A stretch of DNA of 64,000 nucleotides from Clostridiales bacterium UBA7568 (GTDB lineage: Bacteria > Bacillota > Clostridia > Oscillospirales > CAG-272): NCBI GenBank assembly GCA_002479075.1, contig DLLG01000018.1:74687-138686 (forward strand). The letters are read 5' to 3'. This document shows positions 1 to 8,249 of the stretch, piece by piece. The translations under genes were made by a program, and so were the position numbers. The notes under the pieces are model-generated. The model ran no database searches. It worked only from the letters and a program-made list of their open reading frames with translations, and was not told where the DNA came from. The stretch's first letter is position 1. Every line of letters begins with the position of its first letter.

Positions 1-225
1 TCAATAATTGTTTTATGCAAATCTTATAATAAACAAACAGAGGTGATTTTTCATCTCTGTTTTTCTTTTGTTATGCCTGAAAAGAAAGTAGGCAAAAGAA
101 ACTTCAATAATTGTTTTGTGCAAATCTTATAATAAGCAAACGGAGATGATTTTTCATCTCTGTTTGTTGCTTTGCTATGCCTGAAAAGAAAGTAGGCAAC
201 AAGTTCGGTTATTGGTTTTTGCGGA
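1..225. repeat. Tandem copies of a ~103-bp intergenic repeat with terminator-like hairpins
   Basis: Two near-identical units begin at 1 and 104. Each has an AT-rich arm (tcaataattgtttt), a hairpin (ACAGAGGTGA 37-46 with TCATCTCTGT 51-60; the second at 140-163) and a purine-rich module (gaaaagaaagtaggcaa). No ORF here looks coding. The same modules recur at 43803-44242. Function unknown; the hairpin plus T-run could act as a terminator. Confidence 0.75.
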
Positions 226-515
226 TATTTCTTTGCCCGCTATACGGGCATTGCAATGTAGGGGACGGGTCTCTTTGCCCCTCTCGGCGAGGCTTGCCCC
301 GATTGCTTGCGCAAACCAGCAAATCCCGTCCCGACACCACTTCATCGATGTGCAGGGCAAAAGAAACTTCGGTTATTTATTTGAGCAAACTTTATATTGC
401 CTTCTCCCGCGGGAGAAGGGGAACCGCTTTAGCGGTGGATGAGGCGTGGTCGTTGTATGGGACGGGTCTCCCTTCCGCCTCCCTTCTCAATCAATCCGGA
501 AAGCAAAAATGCGTT
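226..515. repeat. Further modules of the composite intergenic repeat
   Basis: Holds a second module type: an ACGGGCATTG segment, then TGTAGGGGACGGGTCTC, then CCCGTC and a short ATCGATGTG..GGCAAAAGA tail, near 238-370. A second GGGACGGGTCTCCC lies near 459. The same order appears at 44105-44175. I see no gene in this stretch; the short ORFs are low-complexity read-throughs of the repeat. Confidence 0.6.
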
Positions 516-529
516 TCCCGTCTCAACTC

Positions 530-558
530 AAAAAAGCCCTGATAAATCAAGGCTTTTC
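530..558 (-). terminator. Intrinsic terminator of spoIIID
   Basis: Stem AAAAGCC(c)TGAT / ATCA(a)GGCTTTT lies 4 bp after the spoIIID stop and is followed on the minus strand by a T-run. Confidence 0.75.
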
Positions 559-562
559 GATT

Positions 563-847
563 TTATACTTTTGTATATTCTTCGTGTTCCTTTTCTTTTT
601 TCAGCTCCGAATATTTGCGTTTTGTTGCCTCGCCCCCGCGCATATGTCTTTCAGACTTATTCTTTTCAAGCACCTCTTTGACCCTTGCCGCAAGCACAGG
701 CGAAAAAACGGCGAGTCTCTCCGTAACATCTTTATGTACAGTCGATTTGCTGACTCTGTAAACCCTCGCCGTCTCTCTCACGGTTGCGTTGTTCTCCGCT
801 ATGTATTCTCCCAGTGCCATAGCACGTTCTATTGCAATATCCTTCAA
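563..847 (-). CDS. spoIIID: SpoIIID, stage III sporulation transcriptional regulator
   Basis: A 94-aa DNA-binding protein, close to the 93 aa of Bacillus SpoIIID. The helix-turn-helix block (ATVRETARVYRVSKSTVHKD) and the basic tail (KNKSERHMRGGEATKRKY) are the hallmarks of the family, which switches gene expression in the mother cell during sporulation. The start is a TTG chosen because GGAGG sits 7 nt upstream; the longer ATG form lacks a ribosome site and adds a non-homologous tail. The upstream M6 protease gene is terminated in between, so it is probably monocistronic. A CATATACATT string upstream resembles a sigma-E -10 box, but I could not place a -35 with confidence. Confidence 0.95.
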   Translation of the reverse strand: MKDIAIERAMALGEYIAENNATVRETARVYRVSKSTVHKDVTERLAVFSPVLAARVKEVLEKNKSERHMRGGEATKRKYSELKKEKEHEEYTKV

Positions 848-902
848 GATGACGCCTCCAACATATTTTCTGTTGATAAATGTATATGAAAGCGCCAAAG
901 AA

Positions 903-939
903 AAAATTCCCCATTCCGAATACGGAATCGGGGAATTTT
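903..939 (-). terminator. Terminator after first M6 protease gene
   Basis: Near-perfect hairpin AAAATTCCCC-ATTCCG / CGGAAT-GGGGAATTTT with a tetraloop and T-run on the minus strand. Confidence 0.85.
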
Positions 940-947
940 ATAGCTGC

Positions 948-2936
948 TTATCTTTCTTTTTTCCGTCCTGCCAGAAGTGCCAAGCCGACAGCGCCGATCA
1001 AAGCAACCGCCGCGCCTGCGCCAACAGCGGAGCCGCAACCGCCTTCGCCGCCTGCCGCTGCTGTACTGCGGACGGTTGTCGTCGTCGCAGGCGTTGTTGT
1101 CTGCGCCGGAGCTGTTATTGTCGTTGTTGTCTCCATAGCGGTCGTGGTCGTCACGGGTTTTTGCAGCGTGCGGGCATTCGCCGTGCCCTCGCTGTCTCCG
1201 TTTTTGCCGGAGACGATCGCCCTGCAAAAATATTCCGTGTCCGGAGAAAGCCCGTCAAACGAGACGGAAAACGTTCCGTCTTTGTTCGGAGATACCGTTT
1301 TGACCGTGCCGGTTTCCTCCGTCACGTTTTCATTTTCTGAAAGTATCAGCTTTATACTGCTGACATCGCCTCCGTGAAGAGCCGTTATCATTCCGCCGAA
1401 GGTTACCGAGTCTGCCTGCACGCTCTCCGCGCTTACCTCAAATTCCGGAGCGATTTTCGCGACGCCGGAGACAGAGACGGTCATCTCGCAGGAGAGCCCG
1501 CTCTTTACGGTTATTTTGAGGTTGAAGCCCTCTGCCTGCTCCGGTGTAAGCGAGGTATATTTCTTTCCGCTGAAAGGAAAACCGTATCTCTTCGCTCCGG
1601 ATTCAAAAATATAGCTGTCCTCCGGTGCACCTTCAGTATATCGGAAGCCGCATTGATACCTCGCTCCCAAGGATGTTGTCCCAATCGGAACGATGGCAGG
1701 GTCGTGACCCATACCGTATGTATTTGAGTTGTACCAAAACTCGGAGAGAATATTTTCGTCAATATGCCATATCATTACTCCCATATCTTCCGCGTCTATC
1801 GCGTCAAACTTCGTGTCTCCGCTGTTATGATACCTGTTTTCTATCAGATAATATTCCTTTGGGTTCGGAGTATTTATCCGGAGAATATTGTATTCGCCTT
1901 TTTTACTGCTACGCGAATAAAGCGTGTAATCGCCGTCGGAGGTTACCTCGGTTGACGCCATAAGTCCGCAGTATATTGCGTTGAACGGATCCATATATGA
2001 TGATGACGATCCGCGCGGCTCGCCGTCATAGGCAAGGCTTTGCCCGTATGACATAGACGAAAGATCGCCGGCGTACATCCATCCGCCGCCTCCCTCGCCC
2101 GTATCGTAAATGTCCGGCGCGCCGAGGACGTGTCCAAGTTCGTGAAGAACGATGCCGACCGTCAACGGCTGGGTCGCCGTATAATATTCTCCCATAAGAA
2201 CATAGACCTCCCCGACGTCAACCCCGTCTATATTGAAAGGATCGTTATCGGTTGATTCGCGTCCCCAAACGCCGAAAACAAGCTTATCGTTTATCCTTGA
2301 GATCGAATGTGAGCTCTCAACTCCGCCGCTGATGAAAACTATCGTAAGCTCGTCCGGAGAGAGCTTGCCGTCGCCGTTTTTATCGAATTTTGAAAAATCG
2401 ACGTATTCCGCCGCCGCTCTGAGCGCCGCCTCATTTGCCTTTTCGTTTACCTCGACAACCGAGTTCATCTCTGCCATCGGGTGCTTGTACGGAATGACAA
2501 CGTTTACGATTCCGTCGTTTATGACGCCCTGTCTTTCCTCGGAAGCATACGTCTCCTCTGCGGGATAAAAATAAAATCTGCCGCAGGAGACTTCCTTATA
2601 ATACGTTTTCAGCGAGCCGGGATCATCTGAAAACATCATATCCGCCCAGTATTTATCGGACGAATAACACCATTGCTCGCCATAATATTCGGAGGTTTTG
2701 TCGTCATAAAGGCGGGTACTGTTTTGGGGATCGTAATCGTTTACGCCGTTGTTGTTCGGGTCGTATGAAATTTTGATAACCAGCGTCGGTATCGGATCGA
2801 TCAGATTTTGCGCCTCCGGAAGCTCCGTCAGAACAAAACCGTCATCCGCCGCAAAAGCCAAAGGCATAAAGGCAAAAAGCATTGCGCAGATAAGCACAGC
2901 CACCGTTATGCCGCGAAGATATGTTTTCCTCTCCAT
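948..2936 (-). CDS. Secreted M6-family metalloprotease, surface-anchored (paralog 1)
   Basis: A 662-aa predicted exported protease. Visible parts in order: signal peptide (residues 1-29, ending AFA), M6 catalytic region with zinc motif HELGH at 265-269 followed by GAPDIYD, an EF-hand-like calcium loop DKNGDGKLSPDE at 185-196, a fibronectin-III-like segment (~480-590), a Thr-rich linker, and a C-terminal sorting tail (GGCGSA, hydrophobic segment, RKKER). The start is the ATG with GGAGGG 7 nt upstream, not the ATG 57 nt earlier. Unlike its three paralogs in the window it has no InlB-type repeats before the linker. M6 enzymes degrade host or competitor proteins in other bacteria; the substrate here is unknown. 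Confidence 0.88.
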   Translation of the reverse strand: MERKTYLRGITVAVLICAMLFAFMPLAFAADDGFVLTELPEAQNLIDPIPTLVIKISYDPNNNGVNDYDPQNSTRLYDDKTSEYYGEQWCYSSDKYWADMMFSDDPGSLKTYYKEVSCGRFYFYPAEETYASEERQGVINDGIVNVVIPYKHPMAEMNSVVEVNEKANEAALRAAAEYVDFSKFDKNGDGKLSPDELTIVFISGGVESSHSISRINDKLVFGVWGRESTDNDPFNIDGVDVGEVYVLMGEYYTATQPLTVGIVLHELGHVLGAPDIYDTGEGGGGWMYAGDLSSMSYGQSLAYDGEPRGSSSSYMDPFNAIYCGLMASTEVTSDGDYTLYSRSSKKGEYNILRINTPNPKEYYLIENRYHNSGDTKFDAIDAEDMGVMIWHIDENILSEFWYNSNTYGMGHDPAIVPIGTTSLGARYQCGFRYTEGAPEDSYIFESGAKRYGFPFSGKKYTSLTPEQAEGFNLKITVKSGLSCEMTVSVSGVAKIAPEFEVSAESVQADSVTFGGMITALHGGDVSSIKLILSENENVTEETGTVKTVSPNKDGTFSVSFDGLSPDTEYFCRAIVSGKNGDSEGTANARTLQKPVTTTTAMETTTTITAPAQTTTPATTTTVRSTAAAGGEGGCGSAVGAGAAVALIGAVGLALLAGRKKER

Positions 2937-2964
2937 AAAATCCCTCCTATCCTTTCCTGTATAT

Positions 2965-2993
2965 ATTTTATCAGAACACCGCATCAAAATCAA
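2965..2993 (-). promoter_or_regulatory. Promoter of M6 paralog 1
   Basis: TTGATT-17-TAAAAT on the minus strand, 29 bp before the ATG. The same -35 hexamer and spacing occur before paralogs 2 and 3. Confidence 0.7.
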
Positions 2994-3054
2994 CCGATCG
3001 GGCGGCTTTTCCGCCGTTTACACAAATACCGGCCCTCGCTTTTATGGACTATAC

Positions 3055-3086
3055 ACAAAAATCCCCTCCTGTTACAGAGGGGATTT
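3055..3086 (-). terminator. Terminator after M6 paralog 2
   Basis: AAATCCCCTC / GAGGGGATTT, 10-bp stem with an 8-nt loop, then a T-run. Almost identical to the one at 5634-5665. Confidence 0.85.
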
Positions 3087-3100
3087 GTATATAATTCCTA

Positions 3101-5524
3101 TTATTCCTTTTTCTTTCTTCCTGCCAGAAGTGCCAAGCCGACAGCGCCGATCAAAGCAACCGCCGCGCCTGCACCCATAGCAGACCCGCAACCGCCTTCG
3201 CCGCCTGCCGCTGTTGTACTGCCGCCGGTTGTCGTCGTCGCGGGAGTTGTTGTAGCTACGGACGTTGTTGTAGCTGCGGGTGTTGTCGCTTCCGTTACGG
3301 GAGGTTGGGTCGTTGTTGTTTCGGGCTTGTAAGATTCATCCTCCTCCCATTTCGCATAGATCGTTATCTCGCCCGCTTCATCAACCGTCTGCCCGAAGTC
3401 ATAAGGCAATGTCAGCTCTTCGTCGCTGTACCAGCCGACGAACTTATAGCCGGCCTTTTCCGCGGGAACGGGCGCATCGAAGCTGTCGCCTGTCTCGCAG
3501 GCAAAGAGCTTATATTTTGACTCCGCTCCGACGAGCTTCAGACTTGCCGTCGTCCCCTTTTTCGCCCATTTGGCATAAAGAGAAATATCCTTGCAGACAG
3601 TCTGCGTAAAGCCCATATCATAACGCTCTTTATATTCCGGATCGAGATACCAGCCGCAGAAATCGTAACCCAATTTATCCATAGGGAACGACTGAACAAA
3701 CAGCTCGCCGGGCTTTATCTTAACCTTGTTCGCTCTGTTGGCGGAGGTAAGCCCTTTATAAAGATTCAGATAATAAAAATCTGTGTTCTGCTTTTTCTCA
3801 AAATCCGTATATACCGTAAACAATTTCTCTCGCGTGCCGTTTTTGCCCGTTACAGAAATTCTTATATAATATTTCGTATTTTCCTTGAGCCCGTCAAGAA
3901 CCAAATCAAATTTTCCGTCTTTTCCGGGGACAACCGTCTTTGAGGTTCCGTTCTCCTCTGTCGGATTTTCCTGTGTCGAAATGATTGCTTTCGCTTCGGT
4001 AACGTCGCCGTTGAAAACCTCCGTGACCTGCCCGCTGAAGCTGATCGAGCTTGTTGTCGTCCCGCTCAATTTCGCGTTGAACTCCGGCGCGGGCTTGTCA
4101 TTGCGGGTTATGCTGACGGTCATTTCATCGCCGGCAGGAGAATTGACGGTTATCTTTATGGCATTGCCAAGCCCTTCATCTTTTGTGATCATCGTATGGC
4201 TTCTGCCGCTTAAAGGGAATACATATTTCGTAGCCTCGGATTCAAAGGTGTAGCTTTCCGCATCATTAACTCCCTCGGAACGCCTGAAGCTGTAAACGTC
4301 ATCATATTCCCCCGCGGTAAGCCCTTTGGGTCCCATCAGAACAACTCCGGGTTCTCTGCCCGAATTGCTGTGAACCGGAGCAAAACCGGCGCGCTCCGTC
4401 ACGCTCTCGTCAATATGCCATATGAGAACCGCCATATTCTTTGAGCCTATTGGGTCAAACGAGGTACTTCCCTCCTCGTGATACCTGTTCTCTATCAGAT
4501 AATATTCCTTCGGGCTTGCCGTATTGACCCGCAGGATATTGTATTTTCCCTCCTCGCTGCCACGCGAATACAGAACATAATCCCCGTCTTTGACTACGAG
4601 CTGCGAGGTCTGAAGTCCGCAAGCAATTAAGCTGTACGGATCCATATATGACGGGTTCTGACCCCGTCTTTTCCCCCCATAATCTGCGTAATTGCCATAA
4701 GCCATAAGTGAGCTATATCCGACATAATTCCAGGTATTGGTATCAGTTGTGTCATAAAGGTCAGGAGCGCCGAGGAAATGCCCCAGCTCGTGCGCTACTG
4801 TACCAACGGTCTTAAACGTCTCGCTTCCCTCGTCGAGGCGCACATAGCTCGCACCAACGCTGTATCCGTTTACTGTTGTCGGAGTCTTTTTAGGACAATA
4901 ATGCCCTCTGGTGCGGAATCCCTTCTCCTCATATCCGGGACCGCCGCCGCCATTTACAAAGATTATGGCAAGCTCGTCGTGCTCTATAACATAATTTCCG
5001 TTTTTATCATACTTTGAAAAATCAATATATTTTCCCGCTTCCTTAAGAGATGCGCGTGTCGAGGTTTCGTTCTCAGCCGTATTTTTTCCGGCATCAACCG
5101 CAACCGGATGCGGATACGGAACAACAACATCGATAATACCGTCGTTTACCTCCCCGCTGTTCTCCTCCGCAGGATAAAACCAGAACTTCCCGTTCGAAAT
5201 TTCTTTATAATACGCTTTCAAGGAGCCTGAGTCATCTGAAAAGAGCATATCAGCCCAGTATTTATCCGGCGAAGTACACCATTGCTCGCCATAATATTCT
5301 GAGCTCTGCCTTGTGAAAAGACGTTCGCTTTTCGGATCCTCAAAATCGTTTTTGCCGTTTTTGTTTGCGTCATATGAAACCTTGATAACAAGAAGCGGTA
5401 TCGGCTTGCGCCCCTGAGTCTGCGCCGTCTGCGCCCCCGCCGAAAGCGTCGTCGGGATAAGGGTCAAGAGCATTACAAAAACAAGAGCCAAAAACGCCGT
5501 GCATTTTAAAAGTCTTTTCTTCAT
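3101..5524 (-). CDS. Secreted M6-family metalloprotease with InlB-type repeats (paralog 2)
   Basis: 807 aa. Signal peptide at 1-30, M6 domain with HELGH at 245-249 and GAPDLYD, and an EF-hand-like loop DKNGNYVIEHDE that is degenerate compared with the paralogs (Asn and Tyr where Asp and Gly are expected). A fibronectin-III-like domain lies near 490-570, two Listeria/Bacteroides (InlB B-type) repeats with the GWYxDxEx..YAKW signature near 580-735, then a Thr/Pro linker and the GGCGSAMGAGA sorting tail. AAGGAG precedes the ATG. Own promoter and terminator, so not co-transcribed with its neighbours. The last ~60 codons and the terminator nearly match paralog 3, indicating recent duplication or gene conversion. 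Confidence 0.9.
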   Translation of the reverse strand: MKKRLLKCTAFLALVFVMLLTLIPTTLSAGAQTAQTQGRKPIPLLVIKVSYDANKNGKNDFEDPKSERLFTRQSSEYYGEQWCTSPDKYWADMLFSDDSGSLKAYYKEISNGKFWFYPAEENSGEVNDGIIDVVVPYPHPVAVDAGKNTAENETSTRASLKEAGKYIDFSKYDKNGNYVIEHDELAIIFVNGGGGPGYEEKGFRTRGHYCPKKTPTTVNGYSVGASYVRLDEGSETFKTVGTVAHELGHFLGAPDLYDTTDTNTWNYVGYSSLMAYGNYADYGGKRRGQNPSYMDPYSLIACGLQTSQLVVKDGDYVLYSRGSEEGKYNILRVNTASPKEYYLIENRYHEEGSTSFDPIGSKNMAVLIWHIDESVTERAGFAPVHSNSGREPGVVLMGPKGLTAGEYDDVYSFRRSEGVNDAESYTFESEATKYVFPLSGRSHTMITKDEGLGNAIKITVNSPAGDEMTVSITRNDKPAPEFNAKLSGTTTSSISFSGQVTEVFNGDVTEAKAIISTQENPTEENGTSKTVVPGKDGKFDLVLDGLKENTKYYIRISVTGKNGTREKLFTVYTDFEKKQNTDFYYLNLYKGLTSANRANKVKIKPGELFVQSFPMDKLGYDFCGWYLDPEYKERYDMGFTQTVCKDISLYAKWAKKGTTASLKLVGAESKYKLFACETGDSFDAPVPAEKAGYKFVGWYSDEELTLPYDFGQTVDEAGEITIYAKWEEDESYKPETTTTQPPVTEATTPAATTTSVATTTPATTTTGGSTTAAGGEGGCGSAMGAGAAVALIGAVGLALLAGRKKKE

Positions 5525-5553
5525 ATGTAATCTCCTTTTTCAAAATCATCTCT

Positions 5554-5582
5554 ATTATAACTCTGCGCAGGCGGCAAATCAA
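5554..5582 (-). promoter_or_regulatory. Promoter of M6 paralog 2
   Basis: TTGATT-17-TATAAT on the minus strand, 30 bp upstream of the ATG. Confidence 0.75.
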
Positions 5583-5633
5583 GAGATATTTCGGCTTAAA
5601 ACGTGTTTTTCGGTTTGTCTGCGCCGGATATAC

Positions 5634-5665
5634 ACAAAAATCCCCTCCTGTTACGGAGGGGATTT
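5634..5665 (-). terminator. Terminator after M6 paralog 3
   Basis: AAATCCCCTC / GAGGGGATTT stem with T-run; one loop base differs from the copy at 3055-3086. Confidence 0.85.
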
Positions 5666-5679
5666 GTATATAATTCCTG

Positions 5680-8109
5680 TTATTCCTTTTTCTTTCTTCC
5701 TGCCAGAAGCGTCAAGCCGACAGCGCCGATCAAAGCAACCGCCGCGCCCGCGCCCATAGCAGACCCGCAACCGCCTTCGCCGCCTGCCGCTGTTGTGCTG
5801 CCGACGGTTGTTGTCGTCGCGGGGGTTGTTGTAGCTGCCGGAGAGGTCGTTGTTGTTTCGGGCTTGTAAGATCCGTCGCTTTCCCATTTTGCATAGATCG
5901 TTATCTCGCCCGCTTCATCAACCGTCTGCCCGAAATCATAAGGCAATGTCAGCTCTTCGTCGCTATACCAGCCGACGAACTTATAGCCCGCCTTTTCTGC
6001 GGGAACGGGCGCATCGAAGCTGTCGCCAATCTCGCAGGCAAAGAGCTTGTATTTTGACTCCGCTCCGACGAGCTTCAGGCTTGCCGCCATTCCGGTTTCA
6101 ACCCATTTTGCATAGAGGGTGAAGTCCTCGCAGACGGTCTGCGTAAAGCCCATATCATAACGCTCTTTATATTCCGGATCGAGATACCAGCCGCAGAAGG
6201 CATAGCCGCGCTTTTCCATAGGGAACGTATATTGAAACGTCTCCCCGGGCTTAACCTTGACGCGGTTTCGCTTTTCAACGGCAGTAAGCCCTTTATAGAG
6301 GAAAATTTCATAATAATCCGTCCGGGCCGTCTTTTCGATCTTCGTAAATGCGGTTGCGGTTCTTTCTCTTTCGCCGTTTTTGCCGGAAACCGTCACCTTG
6401 CAGAAATATTTTGTGTTGGATTCGAGTCCGTCAAACGTTGCGGAATATGTTCCGTCAGCATTCGGATAAACAGTTTTTACGATGCCGTCCTTCTCGGTAG
6501 CATTTGCGTTCTTTGAAAGAATCAGTCTGATCTCTCTGACATCGCCACCGCAGAGGTCCGTTATCCTACCGCCTATGGTGATTGAGGTTGTCGTTGTTTC
6601 GGAGGGATTGACCGTGTACATCGGGGCAATCTTCGGAACGCCCGTAATAGTCACTTTCATCTCGTCCTTTGCAACGTCGCCAACTACTATTTTGAGATTG
6701 AAATTCTTTGCGTCATCGCCCGTAAGCGAGGTGAAGCTCGTGCCGCTGACGGGGAATTTATAAGCCTTGGAGTTTGCTTCGAAGGTATAGCTTCTGCCGT
6801 CCTGCGAGGTTGCTATATATCTGAAACCGCAATTCGTCGGGCCGATTGCCGAAATTCCCATAGGAACAACACCGGGATCGTGCCCGCTCGAGGAAGCGTT
6901 TACACCCGTCCGCTGCGAAGCGAATTTTTCATCGATATGCCAGATGATTATTGCGTTGTTGCTGTAATTTTCGAGAGCGTCAAACTCGGTTGAACCGGAG
7001 GCGTGATACCTGTTTTCAACGAGATAGTATTCGTTCGGGTCCGGAGTGCTTATTTTGAGAATATTATAAGCGCCTGCGCTGCTGTTTCTTGAATAGAGAA
7101 TATATTCTCCGTCGGAGAAGACTTCCGTCGCATTGACAAGCCCGCAACTTATCGCATTATAAGGGTCAAGATATGCGGGCGAAGCCCCCCTTATTGTACC
7201 GGGATAGTTACTCCAGGAGCCTGACGCCATAAGCGATACGTCGCCGACATAGTTCCATTTAACGCCGCTGCCGTTGTCATAAAGGTCGGGTGCGCCGATA
7301 AAATGTCCGAGCTCGTGTGCAATGGTACCGATAGCAAGCGGATCCTCTGAGCTATAATATTCGCCGACGCGCACAAACGACGCCCCGACATAAACTCCGT
7401 TTATATTTTGAGCCGTATTTCCCGTGTGATGACCGTGAACACCGAAGGCGAGCTTGTCGCTCGGTCTGCTGGAATTTGCGGAAGCTTCGTAGCCTCCGCA
7501 TATGTATACTATCGCCAGCTCGGTGTACGAGAGGTAACCGTCGCCGTTTTTATCGAATTTCGAAAAATCAACGTACTGCCCCGCCGCCTTCAAGGCAGCG
7601 TTTCTTGAAGTTGCGTCTTCCTTATCCGGTCCGCCCGTCGTTGCCATAGGGTGCTTATAAGGAATGACAACTTCAACGATTCCGTCGTTTGCGACGCCCT
7701 GAGTCTCTGCCGATTCATATGTTTCTTCGGCAGGATAGAAATAAAAGCTGCCGCCCGAAACCTCTTCATAATAAGTTCTCATCGAATCCTTGTTTTTTGA
7801 GAAAAACGCGTCATACCAGTATTTATCGGACGAATAACACCATTGCTCGCCGTAATATTCGGAAGTTTTATCTCCATAGAGCTTTCTTCCGTTCAACGAG
7901 TCAAAATCGTTTTTGCCGTTTTTGTTTGCGTCATACGATATCTTGATAATCAAAAGCGGTATCGGCTCGAGCGACCACGAATTATCCGGAAGCTCTGTCA
8001 GAACGAAGCCTTCCTCCTCCGCCGCAAAAGCCAAGGGCATAAAGGCAAAAAGCATCGCAAAAACAAGCAATGCCGCCGTCAGGCTGCGAAATATCGTTTT
8101 CTTATTCAT
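5680..8109 (-). CDS. Secreted M6-family metalloprotease with InlB-type repeats (paralog 3)
   Basis: 809 aa. Signal peptide nearly identical in its core (FAMLFAFMPLAFA) to paralog 1, M6 zinc motif HELGH at 265-269 with GAPDLYD, a canonical calcium loop DKNGDGYLSYTE, a fibronectin-III-like segment, two InlB-type repeats, a Thr-rich linker and the GGCGSAMGAGA..RKKKE tail. The N-terminal half resembles paralog 1 while the repeat and anchor half resembles paralog 2, so the array looks like a product of duplication and recombination. The start follows AGGGGGTG at a reasonable distance. Role presumed extracellular proteolysis at the cell surface. Confidence 0.9.
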   Translation of the reverse strand: MNKKTIFRSLTAALLVFAMLFAFMPLAFAAEEEGFVLTELPDNSWSLEPIPLLIIKISYDANKNGKNDFDSLNGRKLYGDKTSEYYGEQWCYSSDKYWYDAFFSKNKDSMRTYYEEVSGGSFYFYPAEETYESAETQGVANDGIVEVVIPYKHPMATTGGPDKEDATSRNAALKAAGQYVDFSKFDKNGDGYLSYTELAIVYICGGYEASANSSRPSDKLAFGVHGHHTGNTAQNINGVYVGASFVRVGEYYSSEDPLAIGTIAHELGHFIGAPDLYDNGSGVKWNYVGDVSLMASGSWSNYPGTIRGASPAYLDPYNAISCGLVNATEVFSDGEYILYSRNSSAGAYNILKISTPDPNEYYLVENRYHASGSTEFDALENYSNNAIIIWHIDEKFASQRTGVNASSSGHDPGVVPMGISAIGPTNCGFRYIATSQDGRSYTFEANSKAYKFPVSGTSFTSLTGDDAKNFNLKIVVGDVAKDEMKVTITGVPKIAPMYTVNPSETTTTSITIGGRITDLCGGDVREIRLILSKNANATEKDGIVKTVYPNADGTYSATFDGLESNTKYFCKVTVSGKNGERERTATAFTKIEKTARTDYYEIFLYKGLTAVEKRNRVKVKPGETFQYTFPMEKRGYAFCGWYLDPEYKERYDMGFTQTVCEDFTLYAKWVETGMAASLKLVGAESKYKLFACEIGDSFDAPVPAEKAGYKFVGWYSDEELTLPYDFGQTVDEAGEITIYAKWESDGSYKPETTTTSPAATTTPATTTTVGSTTAAGGEGGCGSAMGAGAAVALIGAVGLTLLAGRKKKE

Positions 8110-8138
8110 AAATACACCCCCTATCGTAAACAGATATT

Positions 8139-8167
8139 ATTATAGCGAAAAAATGTTAAAAAATCAA
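8139..8167 (-). promoter_or_regulatory. Promoter of M6 paralog 3
   Basis: TTGATT-17-TATAAT on the minus strand, 30 bp upstream of the ATG. Confidence 0.75.
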
Positions 8168-8181
8168 CAACATATAAAGTT

Positions 8182-8220
8182 TTGCCCCCTTTTCGCGCCG
8201 TTTGCACAAACAGGGGGCAA
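8182..8220 (-). terminator. Possible terminator of the XRE/glycine-repeat gene
   Basis: TTGCCCCC / GGGGGCAA stem enclosing a smaller GTTTG/CAAAC hairpin; the T-tract after it is poor, so it is a weak candidate. Confidence 0.45.
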
Positions 8221-8249
8221 TTATTTTGTGTATTATGACAACGCCATTT

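Noticed and set aside
1..560. CRISPR array in the left repeats
   Set aside because: Units are ~103 bp, only two in tandem, without regular short spacers.
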